NCBI GenBank assembly: GCA_963711255.1
Contig: CAVQDO010000018.1
Coordinates: 62,001 to 126,000 of the forward strand
Source of the DNA: GCA-2746365 sp963711255
GTDB lineage: Bacteria; Pseudomonadota; Gammaproteobacteria; SZUA-229
Length of the DNA: 64,000 nucleotides
Direction of reading: 5' to 3'
Shown here: positions 1 to 7,087 of the stretch, one piece after another
Position numbering within the stretch: position 1 is the first letter of the stretch
Layout: each line of letters begins with the position of its first letter
Made by a program: the position numbers and the translations under genes
Notes under the pieces: model-generated
Database searches by the model: none
What the model was told of the DNA's origin: nothing
What the model saw: only the letters and a program-made list of their open reading frames with translations

Positions 1-1
1 G

Positions 2-376
2 ATTGATGCCGATGTAGATGATGCAATATTAATTAAAAATGGCATGGTGACAGAAGGAACCGCCAGCAATGTTTTTCTGGTGAAGCAGGGTAAATTGATC
101 ACTCCGCCCAGCGGCAGACAGTTATTGCCCGGTATTACACGGGATCTGGTCATTGAAATCGCGAAAAATAACACCATAATGGTGGAGGAGCGTGAAATTT
201 TTGAGGCTGAGTTACTGGATGCCGATGAGATCTGGATGACCAGCTCAACAAGGGAAATTGCGCCGGTCATTAAATTAAATGGTGAAACGGTTGGTTCTGG
301 TGTTGCGGGTGATATGTGGAAGCGTATGGTTGATCTGTATCAGGCGTATAAGCAGACCCTAAGGCAGTCATCTTAA
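2..376 (+). CDS. dat: D-amino acid aminotransferase, C-terminal part (5' end outside window)
   Basis: The reading frame is open from base 2, so the gene begins upstream of the window and only about the last 124 residues are seen. The segment TEGTASNVFLV followed by PPSGRQLLPGITRD is characteristic of the fold-IV PLP-dependent aminotransferases (D-amino acid transaminase / branched-chain aminotransferase / aminodeoxychorismate lyase). The context, immediately upstream of ybeD-lipB-lipA, is where gammaproteobacteria usually carry the D-alanine-type enzyme, which moves an amino group between D-amino acids and 2-oxo acids. The family assignment is firm; the exact substrate is inferred from context. 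The catalytic lysine lies in the missing part. Confidence 0.8.
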   Translation: MDADVDDAILIKNGMVTEGTASNVFLVKQGKLITPPSGRQLLPGITRDLVIEIAKNNTIMVEEREIFEAELLDADEIWMTSSTREIAPVIKLNGETVGSGVAGDMWKRMVDLYQAYKQTLRQSS

Positions 377-423
377 GTCAAGCGGGCCGAGTTCGTTTTA
401 AAACAGCTGTATAAGTAAATATT

Positions 424-729
424 ATGAGTGATAAAAAAGATATAAGCATATGTGACCTGACTCTGAAAGACGGTGAAACCCTGCTGGAATTTCCCTGTGA
501 ATTCCCGATTAAAGCAATGGGTCTGTCATGTGACGAATTTGAAGTTTCGGTTATAGAAATAGTTAATCGCCACGTGGAAGATTTACCCGAGGGTGCTTTA
601 AGTCTGCGCCCGAGTAGAAACGGAAAATACACTGCTATTACTATTACCATTACTGCTCATAGTAAAGATCAGCTTGATGCTATTTATATTGATTTGACTT
701 CCTGTGAACTGGTATCAATGGCGCTGTAG
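424..729 (+). CDS. ybeD: YbeD/DUF493 family protein
   Basis: The 101-residue product matches the small DUF493/YbeD family in length and in its central LLEFPCEFPIKAMG and C-terminal TITAHSKDQLDAIY segments. Members have a ferredoxin-like fold resembling an amino-acid-binding regulatory domain. The family is nearly always found between the D-alanine metabolism genes and lipB, as here, so a role connected with lipoate metabolism is often proposed but the biochemical function is unknown. It starts 47 bases after the aminotransferase stop and ends 17 bases before lipB, consistent with one transcript. Confidence 0.85.
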   Translation: MSDKKDISICDLTLKDGETLLEFPCEFPIKAMGLSCDEFEVSVIEIVNRHVEDLPEGALSLRPSRNGKYTAITITITAHSKDQLDAIYIDLTSCELVSMAL

Positions 730-746
730 CGTTTTTTTTATTATCA

Positions 747-1367
747 ATGTCATCTGAAAAAACGGTGGTGGTACGACACCTCGGTGAAGTTGATTACCAG
801 GAAAGCTGGGAAAAAATGCGGTTGTTTACCGATAGCCGTGATAAGGAAACGGCAGACGAACTCTGGTTTCTGCAACATCCCGCAATTTATACTCTGGGTA
901 AAAATGGAAAAGCCGAGCATGTGTTAAATCCGGCTGATATAGCGGTAGTTAACTCGGATAGAGGTGGCCAGGTAACTTATCATGGCCCTGGACAGATTGT
1001 GGTTTATACCCTGCTGGATCTAAAGCGCCTGAACATGGGGGTACGTGATCTTGTTACCCTTATTGAGCAAACATTAATCGATTTGCTGGCCGATTACGGG
1101 GTGGCAGCCAACGCTCGCAAGGAGGCGCCGGGTGTATATGTAAATGATGCTAAAATAGCGGCCCTTGGTTTACGGGTACGCCGTGGTTGCAGTTTTCATG
1201 GGCTGGCTTTGAATGTTGATATGGACCTGGAGCCGTTCACGCGAATCAACCCCTGCGGTTATGAGGGGCTGGAAGTTACCCAGTTGAAAAATTTAGTGAA
1301 AGATATAGAGCTTGCTGATGTGGTTGAAAACTTGCAGCGGCATTTAGTCAGCAGATTTACTTTATGA
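747..1367 (+). CDS. lipB: octanoyl-[ACP]:protein N-octanoyltransferase
   Basis: LipB moves the octanoyl group from acyl carrier protein onto lysines of lipoyl domains such as those of AceF, the first step of lipoate assembly in the cytoplasm. The 206 residues contain the family signature GGQVTYHGPGQIVVY (about residues 71-85), the invariant lysine in AKIAALGLRVRRG (about 136-148) and the catalytic cysteine in INPCGYEGLEVTQL (about 168-181). The length is normal. Its last four bases overlap the start of lipA (ATGA), so the two are probably translationally coupled. The targets AceF and the lipoyl-bearing LpdA are encoded about 11 kb away in this window. Confidence 0.95.
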   Translation: MSSEKTVVVRHLGEVDYQESWEKMRLFTDSRDKETADELWFLQHPAIYTLGKNGKAEHVLNPADIAVVNSDRGGQVTYHGPGQIVVYTLLDLKRLNMGVRDLVTLIEQTLIDLLADYGVAANARKEAPGVYVNDAKIAALGLRVRRGCSFHGLALNVDMDLEPFTRINPCGYEGLEVTQLKNLVKDIELADVVENLQRHLVSRFTL

Positions 1368-2359
1368 ATAATCAGTCAGCAGATAAATCCTTGAAAAAAA
1401 ATGAAAGCAAAGCATTTTCGGTGGTCGCCGGTGAAAAACTGAAAGGTGCGGACAAAGTTGCCCGTATACCGATAAAAGTTGAACAGCCGGCTGAGCGCCT
1501 GCGAAAACCGAACTGGATTCGCGCCAAGTCACCATTTCATCCCGAAGTCAAAAAACTGAAGGAAGTTTTGCGAGAGCAGAAGCTGCACACTGTTTGCGAA
1601 GAGGCTGCGTGTCCTAACCTGGGTGAATGTTTTGGCAAGGGTACAGCAACCTTTATGATTATGGGTGACATTTGTACCCGTCGCTGTCCATTTTGTGATG
1701 TAGGCCATGGCCGGCCCAATCCTCTTGATGAAAATGAGCCGCAGCACCTGGCAGAAACCATTAAGGCGATGAAATTATCTTACGTCGTTATTACCTCGGT
1801 AGATCGTGATGACTTGCGTGATGGCGGCGCAGCACATTTTGTTGCTTGCATACAAAAAACACGCGCTTTAAATCCTGATATTGAAATTGAAATACTGGTG
1901 CCAGATTTTCGTGGCCGTATGGACGTTGCACTGGAGATAATGCATCAATCTCCACCGGACGTGTTCAATCATAATCTTGAAACGATTCCGCGCTTATATA
2001 AAAAGTGCCGCCCGGGTTCTGACTACCAATGGTCGCTGGATTTATTAAAACGTTTTAAGCAAACGCATCCAGATATAAAAACAAAGTCTGGTTTGATGTT
2101 GGGCCTCGGCGAAACTCTGGACGAAGTGATTGAAGAAATGAAAGACATGCGGTTGCATGATGTCGATATGTTAACGTTGGGTCAGTACCTGCAACCAAGT
2201 AAGCATCATCTCGCGGTGGAGCGATATGTGACGCCAGAAGAGTTTGATGAGTTATATCGTGTGGGCATGGAGTTAGGCTTTAAACATGTCGCCAGCGGGC
2301 CCATGGTGCGATCTTCTTATCATGCTGACTTGCAGGCGCATGGTGAGTTTAAAGGTTAG
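1364..2359 (+). CDS. lipA: lipoyl synthase
   Basis: LipA is a radical-SAM iron-sulfur enzyme that inserts two sulfur atoms into protein-bound octanoyl groups to form lipoyl. The 331 residues show both cysteine clusters: the auxiliary cluster CEEAACPNLGEC (about residues 78-89) and the radical-SAM motif CTRRCPFC (about 104-111). The conserved C-terminal segment GPMVRSSYHAD is present. The first about 45 residues are a lysine-rich extension before the conserved core (KPNWIRAK), which is usual for gammaproteobacterial LipA. The start overlaps the lipB stop by four bases. Confidence 0.96.
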   Translation: MNNQSADKSLKKNESKAFSVVAGEKLKGADKVARIPIKVEQPAERLRKPNWIRAKSPFHPEVKKLKEVLREQKLHTVCEEAACPNLGECFGKGTATFMIMGDICTRRCPFCDVGHGRPNPLDENEPQHLAETIKAMKLSYVVITSVDRDDLRDGGAAHFVACIQKTRALNPDIEIEILVPDFRGRMDVALEIMHQSPPDVFNHNLETIPRLYKKCRPGSDYQWSLDLLKRFKQTHPDIKTKSGLMLGLGETLDEVIEEMKDMRLHDVDMLTLGQYLQPSKHHLAVERYVTPEEFDELYRVGMELGFKHVASGPMVRSSYHADLQAHGEFKG

Positions 2360-2417
2360 CAATGACGTCGAAATGTTTTTAGTGGTTAATTTAAGTATAT
2401 TTTTAAAGAGAAGTTAA

Positions 2418-2801
2418 ATGGGTTTTATATTCAAACCAGTACGCTGGGTTTTAGGACAGTTAATTATTTTCATTGACTGGGTTACTCGACCAAAACAGTT
2501 GCAGCGTTCAGTTGAAGCGCAACAGGAAGTCGATGAGACAACTAAAAATATGGCGCTATACCAGTTTAATCAGTGTCCGTTTTGTGTAAAAACGCGTCGT
2601 CAGATTTATCGCCTGGCATTAAATATTGAACAGCGTGATGCAAGAAACGATGATAAATGGAACCAGGAACTTATTAATGACGGTGGTAAGTACCAGGTTC
2701 CCTGTTTAAAGATTGTCGCCGATGATGGTTCGGTTGAATGGATGTATGAATCCTCTGATATCAATCAGTACCTGCAGGATAAGTTTTCAGTCGTTGAATA
2801 G
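2418..2801 (+). CDS. glutaredoxin-like protein with hydrophobic N-terminus
   Basis: The 127-residue protein has a hydrophobic stretch near its N-terminus (about residues 10-21, VLGQLIIFIDWV), a short linker, and then a glutaredoxin domain (about 45-125) with the dithiol motif CPFC and a cis-proline segment YQVPCLKI. The C-terminal MYESSDINQYL is a typical glutathione-binding-side motif. It probably reduces disulfides with glutathione and may be tethered to the cytoplasmic face of the inner membrane. It follows lipA by 58 bases and is closed by a strong terminator. The tether and its target are inferred. Confidence 0.8.
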   Translation: MGFIFKPVRWVLGQLIIFIDWVTRPKQLQRSVEAQQEVDETTKNMALYQFNQCPFCVKTRRQIYRLALNIEQRDARNDDKWNQELINDGGKYQVPCLKIVADDGSVEWMYESSDINQYLQDKFSVVE

Positions 2802-2845
2802 TATATCTGTGAGCCCGGTATAGCTGAAAGTTTACCGGCAATAAG

Positions 2846-2878
2846 AAAAGGCAGCTTTTTAGCTGCCTTTTCTTTTTT
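2846..2878 (+). terminator. rho-independent terminator after the lip/glutaredoxin operon
   Basis: An 11-bp perfect stem (AAAAGGCAGCT at 2846-2856 and AGCTGCCTTTT at 2861-2871) with a four-T loop is followed by a run of T residues at 2873-2878. It lies 45 bases after the glutaredoxin stop codon and probably ends the dat-ybeD-lipB-lipA-glutaredoxin transcript. Confidence 0.9.
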
Positions 2879-2906
2879 AAAGTGTAAATAATAGTATTTA
2901 CACTTT
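2879..2906. repeat. 12-bp inverted repeat with 4-nt loop
   Basis: AAAGTGTAAATA and TATTTACACTTT pair perfectly around ATAG. It directly follows the terminator at 2846-2878 and overlaps the last codons and stop of a possible 23-codon leftward ORF. It may be a second terminator or a protein-binding site; the sequence does not decide. Confidence 0.5.
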
Positions 2907-2969
2907 TGCGATGTTTGTTATTAACAAAGCAGCGCTAGTCACAGATACTAAAATAGTTTTTTTAATCAT
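2898..2969 (-). CDS. possible 23-residue hydrophobic small protein
   Basis: A short ORF starts with ATG at 2969 and reads MIKKTILVSVTSAALLITN-IAKV (23 residues, hyphen added). It has two lysines after the start and then a hydrophobic core, like a small membrane peptide or a bare signal sequence. A GAGAG ribosome-binding site lies seven to twelve bases upstream of the ATG, which is the main support. The ORF sits in the 327-bp gap between the glutaredoxin and NUDIX genes, on the strand of the latter. No family is recognised and it could be spurious. Confidence 0.35.
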   Translation of the reverse strand: MIKKTILVSVTSAALLITNIAKV

Positions 2970-3128
2970 GGTTATCTCTCTCAACTAAATAGGGGAATTA
3001 TTTTGCCTGCTGTGTTCTGTATTGCAGGTGCGGGCATTATTGAGAAAAGATGTGAAAGATTTGTGACGTATAAGTTAAATAATTGTGGCGGAAAAATAAT
3101 GATTTTATTAACAATGTGATTTTAAAAC

Positions 3129-3692
3129 TTAAAGCAGCAGTGTCTGTTTTAGTTTTAGCAAGCCGGCGACACTAACTGCATCGGTAATCTCACCGGAAAT
3201 TACGCGCTCTACTGCTTCGTCGAGAGGGAGTTTTTGAATCAGCAGTTCTTCCGTTTCTTCAAACTCGGTTTCTTTCTGGGTAAGGTCTCTGGCAATATAA
3301 ACCAGTCCGCGTTCATCAGTAACCGAATTGGACGTGTGCAGTTTCATTAGCAACTGCCAGTCGTTGGCGATTAAGCCGGTTTCTTCCTTAAGTTCTCGTT
3401 GAGCTGATAATAACGGGTCAATATCTAACGGCCCGCCACCCATGGGTATTTCCCATGAATAACAATCAGGTACATAGCGATACTGGCCAACAAGCCAGGT
3501 GTTGTTATTATCGTCGAGTGGAATAATGCCTATGGCAAGATTTTTAAAATTAATTCTTCCATAATGCGATATACCGCCGCCGGGGTTTATCACATTGTCT
3601 TCATGCAGGCTTAACCAGGGGTTTTCAAAGATGATCTTGCTGGATTTTTTTCGCCACGGACTGGCAGTGGTCGGCAACTTTTTTTTTGGCAT
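3129..3692 (-). CDS. NUDIX hydrolase (ADP-ribose pyrophosphatase-like)
   Basis: The 187-residue protein carries a NUDIX box around residues 86-108 (GGGPLD...RELKEETGL), matching GX5EX7REUXEEXGU except that the first glutamate is isoleucine; the catalytic REL-EE part is intact. NUDIX enzymes cleave nucleoside diphosphates linked to another group; the upstream MPMG-type segment and overall length resemble the ADP-ribose/NDP-sugar pyrophosphatases. The N-terminus is lysine-rich. It stands alone in a gene-poor stretch with 134 bases before the next gene on the same strand. Substrate is not determined. Confidence 0.85.
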   Translation of the reverse strand: MPKKKLPTTASPWRKKSSKIIFENPWLSLHEDNVINPGGGISHYGRINFKNLAIGIIPLDDNNNTWLVGQYRYVPDCYSWEIPMGGGPLDIDPLLSAQRELKEETGLIANDWQLLMKLHTSNSVTDERGLVYIARDLTQKETEFEETEELLIQKLPLDEAVERVISGEITDAVSVAGLLKLKQTLLL

Positions 3693-3826
3693 GCGTTTGA
3701 GCCTTGCGGTTTTTTGTTTGTATAAAACAAGTAATCAAGGCCCAAGTATTACATGAGTCGAGCTCGTTTTCCCTGATTATTATTCAGCGCCGCTCACCTG
3801 AAATACGTTTCCGGGTTGTTAATAAG

Positions 3827-4186
3827 TTACCAGCGTATAGCGCTAATTTTTTTTGTTTTTAGTTCGTATACGATTGTTGCGTATTGACCAATTCGGTTTT
3901 TTGCCTTTATTAACGGAACGTTAACGTTATTTGCATACGCCCGGGTGCTTGGTGTGATTTCGATTCTTATTGTTTTGCAGAAGCTGCATGTTTTGCTTTC
4001 GACAAACCCATGAAGATTGTCGTTCATGCTTAAGCGCAATGAAACAGATCGAATTGCGTTATGCGTTTGCATAACGGTCTGTTCGGATGCAGGCATGATG
4101 CTTTCTGGTTGCTTGCTGATGGCCAAAGCCTGTGCTGATGTCAGTATCGAGGTTAATGTTAATAATGCCGCTATTGTTTTTTTCAT
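3827..4186 (-). CDS. small secreted protein of unknown function with a CxxC motif
   Basis: I do not recognise this 119-residue protein. Residues 1-22 form a clear signal peptide (MKKTIAALLTLTSI then a small-residue region ending in ALA), so it is probably periplasmic or secreted. The mature part contains one CSFC motif (about residues 67-70), which could bind metal or form a disulfide, and a basic C-terminus. An AGGTG ribosome-binding site precedes the ATG at 4184-4186. It is separated from the HigA-like gene upstream by 274 bases in which I see no other gene. Confidence 0.6.
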   Translation of the reverse strand: MKKTIAALLTLTSILTSAQALAISKQPESIMPASEQTVMQTHNAIRSVSLRLSMNDNLHGFVESKTCSFCKTIRIEITPSTRAYANNVNVPLIKAKNRIGQYATIVYELKTKKISAIRW

Positions 4187-4460
4187 GACGTCACCTGTTA
4201 ACCTGGCGGTCCTTTGCTAATTAATTTCTGGATTTTTGATTTGATCTCATTTTTTTGCTTACTGTTATATAAAGATATAGTTTTAGATGCGATGTTTATC
4301 AATGTTTATGCGTTTTTTACCGTAAACGGTCAAACGACGCCAAAGCCGAACAAATTAGCTGCTGGTTTTGTTGCGGCTTGTTCACCCTATCGGCATGGTT
4401 TTCTGAATATTTACCAAGCACGGTGCTTTTTATCAGGACCCTGTTAGCCGCTATGATTGT

Positions 4461-4862
4461 TTAACGCATTATTCGTTTTTTGAGACTGTTTCCGGGAGAT
4501 GGGGGCCGTATTCTTGTTTCTGCAGGTTTTTGTGTGCTCATCTGATTTGTTTCATGATCTAACCCTTCACGGCTTACTGCTTTAGCGACTGCCGGCTGCA
4601 TCATGTTTAGCTGCCTGCTGATGCTGCCACTGATTTTTGCTATGTCGAATGCGGCCTGCAGGTGCATCCAGTAACTGGCGCTGTTGCCAAAGTAAAGTGC
4701 CAGCCTGACCGCGGTATCTGTGCTGACGGCACGTTTTTCGTGAATGATTTCATTGATCCGGCGAGGAGGTACTTTTATTGCCCGTGCCAGACGATTCTGG
4801 CTGATTTTTTGAGGCTCCAGGTATTGTTTTAGTAAAATTTTTCCGGGGTGCTGGCAGGGCAT
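4461..4862 (-). CDS. HigA/VapI-type antitoxin-like XRE regulator, no adjacent toxin
   Basis: Residues 1-95 match the HigA family of addiction-module antitoxins: HPGKILLKQYLEP at the start, a helix-turn-helix (about 20-60, SQNRLARAIKVPPRRINEII), and the signature FGNSASYWMHLQ. About 35 extra residues follow, basic and low in structure. HigB toxins normally lie just upstream of higA, but the upstream gene ends only 60 bases away at 4923 and encodes a DNA polymerase, so no toxin is present here. Two overlapping palindromes lie just upstream of the start codon, as expected for autorepression. It is probably an orphan regulator; the cell function is unknown. Confidence 0.8.
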   Translation of the reverse strand: MPCQHPGKILLKQYLEPQKISQNRLARAIKVPPRRINEIIHEKRAVSTDTAVRLALYFGNSASYWMHLQAAFDIAKISGSISRQLNMMQPAVAKAVSREGLDHETNQMSTQKPAETRIRPPSPGNSLKKRIMR

Positions 4863-4870
4863 ATTGAAAA

Positions 4871-4906
4871 TATAACGTTAAACGTTATATAACGCAAGAC
4901 GTTATA
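4871..4906. promoter_or_regulatory. two overlapping palindromic operators upstream of the HigA-like gene
   Basis: A perfect palindrome TATAACGTT-A-AACGTTATA (4871-4889) overlaps a second one, TATAACG-N5-CGTTATA (4888-4906). They begin nine bases upstream of the ATG at 4862 and share the half-site TATAACG. HigA-type antitoxins bind such palindromes over their own promoters, so autorepression is inferred. The site also overlaps the 3' untranslated part of the polymerase gene. Confidence 0.7.
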
Positions 4907-4922
4907 TTTTATATCTATCATC

Positions 4923-6158
4923 TCAAACGGATTGTCTCACGCCATCCGGTTTCCAGGCAGGGGCAATAACGTTGGGCATATCCGATCGATTAAGCAGCCG
5001 CGCCGGGGAAAGCATCATTTCGCCGTATCGTTCATTAATACTGTCCATGGCGCTATTCAACTGCTGGCGGGCTTTATGGTCGGCAGGTGTATTGAAAAGG
5101 TCCATTTGCATGGCAACGGGCTGTGGGTCGAGCGCGGTTACCTGTACCTGGTGAATGCCTTCGCCCTGCCAGTTCAGCTGCAGAATATAGCGGCCCAACT
5201 GATAGATCTGCTGCTGGTCGTTACTGAACTCGCTGAGCCGGCTTTTACTGCCTATCCAGCCGTTGCTGGTGCGCAGCCCAATCCAGAAGGTTCTGGCTTC
5301 CATGCCATGCTTGCGCATACGGCTGCCGACCTTACTGCACATATGCTGCAGGTAGGTGAGCAGGATATCGCGGTCACGCGTATTGGGTGGCATTACCTTG
5401 CCGTGGCCGATGGATTTGGGCGCCGCAATATCGGGGTGTAAAGGGTCCGGGTCTGCGCCCTGGCACATATACCAGATACGTCGGCCCGGGTTGCCAAAAC
5501 GGCGCGATAAAACACTGATTGGCAGTTTTTCCATATCGCCGCAATGGTATACGCCATGCTGGGCAAGAAAATTGCCGATGCCACGGGCAATGCCGCAAAG
5601 CTCGGTGACGGGGACGTGCTGCAGGGCAGATTTTGCCTGCCAGGGCGGAATGACGGTAAAGCCGTCGGGTTTGTTGAGCTTTGCGGCATATTTTGCCGTG
5701 GTTTTATCGCCGCTTAGACCCAGCGAACACAATAAACCGGAAGCGCGATAAACGGCCTGCTTGAGTTTGCGTGCGGCCTGTTCGGGTGTGCCGTATAGTT
5801 TCTGGCAGGAAGTGATATCGATAAATGCTTCATCGACAGAAAAGATTTCAATATCGGGACAGACATCAAGCAACGAGCGCATGATATTGCGTGAAACTTT
5901 GGCATACACTTTGGGCCGCGTTGGCCGTTGCACCAGGTGTGGGCACAGCTGGAGTGCTTCCCTGACCCGCATACCGGTACGAATACCAAAAGCGCGCGCT
6001 TCGTAGGAGGAGGTGATAATGCAGCTGCCGCGCATGCCATTGGTGATGGCAACCGGTTGCCCGAGCAAGGATGGGTAATCGCGTTGTTCAACAGAAGCAA
6101 AAAAAGCGTTCATGTCGACAAGGACGATGGCGCGTTGCCAGTGGGGGGAAGCTGTCAT
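4923..6158 (-). CDS. Y-family DNA polymerase (DinB/UmuC-type)
   Basis: The 411-residue protein is a Y-family translesion polymerase. Catalytic motifs are visible: VLVDMNAFFASVEQ (about residues 12-25) with the first metal-binding aspartate, SYEARAFGIRTGM (about 51-63), and SVDEAFIDIT (about 103-112) with the second aspartate-glutamate pair. A helix-hairpin-helix region (about 185-205, VTELCGIARGIGNFLAQHGV) and a little-finger domain (about 235-345) follow. The C-terminus (MQMDLFNTP near residue 350) resembles a beta-clamp-binding peptide. It lies 140 bases downstream of lexA on the same strand, with a hairpin repeat between, so it is probably SOS-regulated. DinB and UmuC-like assignments are both possible. 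Confidence 0.88.
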   Translation of the reverse strand: MTASPHWQRAIVLVDMNAFFASVEQRDYPSLLGQPVAITNGMRGSCIITSSYEARAFGIRTGMRVREALQLCPHLVQRPTRPKVYAKVSRNIMRSLLDVCPDIEIFSVDEAFIDITSCQKLYGTPEQAARKLKQAVYRASGLLCSLGLSGDKTTAKYAAKLNKPDGFTVIPPWQAKSALQHVPVTELCGIARGIGNFLAQHGVYHCGDMEKLPISVLSRRFGNPGRRIWYMCQGADPDPLHPDIAAPKSIGHGKVMPPNTRDRDILLTYLQHMCSKVGSRMRKHGMEARTFWIGLRTSNGWIGSKSRLSEFSNDQQQIYQLGRYILQLNWQGEGIHQVQVTALDPQPVAMQMDLFNTPADHKARQQLNSAMDSINERYGEMMLSPARLLNRSDMPNVIAPAWKPDGVRQSV

Positions 6159-6181
6159 TTGATTTTTTTTGTAAAAAAACG

Positions 6182-6261
6182 GTCATTGCGAGCGAAGCGC
6201 GGCAATCTCCTGCAGGCGATACGGTCGCTTAAAGAGATTGCCGCGCTTCGCTCGCAATGAC
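6182..6261. repeat. perfect 27-bp inverted repeat (intergenic hairpin element)
   Basis: Bases 6182-6208 (GTCATTGCGAGCGAAGCGCG then GCAATCT) are exactly complementary to 6235-6261, separated by a 26-base loop. Similar palindromes with the core TTGCGAGCGAAGCG occur in many unrelated bacterial genomes. This copy sits in the transcribed gap between lexA and the polymerase gene, where it would form a stable RNA hairpin. No transposase is present. Confidence 0.85.
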
Positions 6262-6264
6262 AAA

Positions 6265-6293
6265 ATTCACTATTCACTATTCACTATTCACTG
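6265..6293. repeat. ATTCACT tandem heptamer repeat
   Basis: Four head-to-tail copies of the 7-mer ATTCACT lie between the hairpin repeat and the lexA stop codon. Related ACTATTCAC / ACTATTAAC words recur at 31041-31116 and 52727-52753 in this window. Confidence 0.8.
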
Positions 6294-6298
6294 CTTTA

Positions 6299-6925
6299 TC
6301 AATATTTTCTCAACTGCCCGACCAGTACGCCCTGAATCCTTACCCGGCTAGCTTCATACACCATTTCCTCCATTTCCTTATTGGCTGGAATCAGTTTTAT
6401 GTAGCGCCCGCGGTGACTGCGTTTAAATTTTTTCAGCGTGGTTTCGGCTTCATCGATCAGGGCGACAACAATGTCGCCGTCATTGGCGGTTTCGCGAAAT
6501 TCGATAATAACGGTATCGCCATCCATAATACCGGCTTCAATCATGGAGTCGCCCTGTACCCGCACGGCAAAATTATTACTTCCGAAAAAATCTCGCAGGT
6601 CGATCTGGTCTTCGCCGGGGATGGCTTCAATGGGTTTACCGGCAGCGATTTTACCCAGCAGCGGCAGTATCGATTCACTGCGCTGTGGATTGGGTTTTAA
6701 TAGCCTGATACCGCGGTGCTTGCCGCTATTCAGAGAAATAAAGCGGGCATCAGCCAGTGCCTGTACGTAGCGGTGCGCGACACCACGGGAATGGATGCCG
6801 ATGCCATCGGCAATTTCCTGTAATTTGGGTGCGACTGTGTGCCTGGCGATGTAGCTTTCGATAAAATCGAGGGTAAGTCTTTGTTTATCTGTTAGTTGCG
6901 GGGTTAGTTGCGGGGCGCTGCTCAT
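6299..6925 (-). CDS. lexA: LexA-type SOS repressor
   Basis: The 208 residues match LexA. The N-terminal winged helix-turn-helix (about 12-75) has the family phrase LTDKQRLTLDFIESYI but a recognition helix SRGVAHRYVQAL that differs from the E. coli type. The S24 peptidase half has the self-cleavage site Ala95-Gly96 (KIAAGKP), the nucleophile Ser127 (VQGDSM) and the catalytic lysine near 165 (ETTLKKF). It should repress SOS genes and cleave itself with RecA filaments. It heads a leftward unit with the Y-family polymerase. GTTCTC repeats just upstream of its start codon may be its own operator. Confidence 0.92.
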   Translation of the reverse strand: MSSAPQLTPQLTDKQRLTLDFIESYIARHTVAPKLQEIADGIGIHSRGVAHRYVQALADARFISLNSGKHRGIRLLKPNPQRSESILPLLGKIAAGKPIEAIPGEDQIDLRDFFGSNNFAVRVQGDSMIEAGIMDGDTVIIEFRETANDGDIVVALIDEAETTLKKFKRSHRGRYIKLIPANKEMEEMVYEASRVRIQGVLVGQLRKY

Positions 6926-6927
6926 AA

Positions 6928-6957
6928 TGTTCTCAAAACGTTCTCACTTTGAGTTCA
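6928..6957. promoter_or_regulatory. candidate LexA autoregulatory site upstream of lexA
   Basis: The bases just before the lexA start contain two direct GTTCTC copies (6929-6934 and 6940-6945 on the plus strand, 11 bases apart) and a third, inverted GAGTTC at 6951-6956. CTCAAA at 6932-6937 and TTTGAG at 6948-6953 form an inverted repeat with a 10-base spacer. No E. coli-type CTGT-N8-ACAG box is seen. The position fits an operator, but this is inference. Confidence 0.45.
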
Positions 6958-7087
6958 TTGTAATGCGATTGCTAATGAATAATCAAGGCTGATTTCCGGG
7001 TGATTGAAGTTTTATTTGCCTGCTGGATAAATCAGAACGGGCATTACGGGCAGGGGGCTGATTAAAGCAGGGGTAATGGCAGAGGGT

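Noticed and set aside
4214..4447. 77-residue rightward ORF in the gap before the HigA-like gene
   Set aside because: No ribosome-binding site, no family resemblance, and it opposes the local gene direction.
4862..4923. A HigB toxin gene next to the HigA-like gene
   Set aside because: The space is only 60 bases and holds the operator palindromes.
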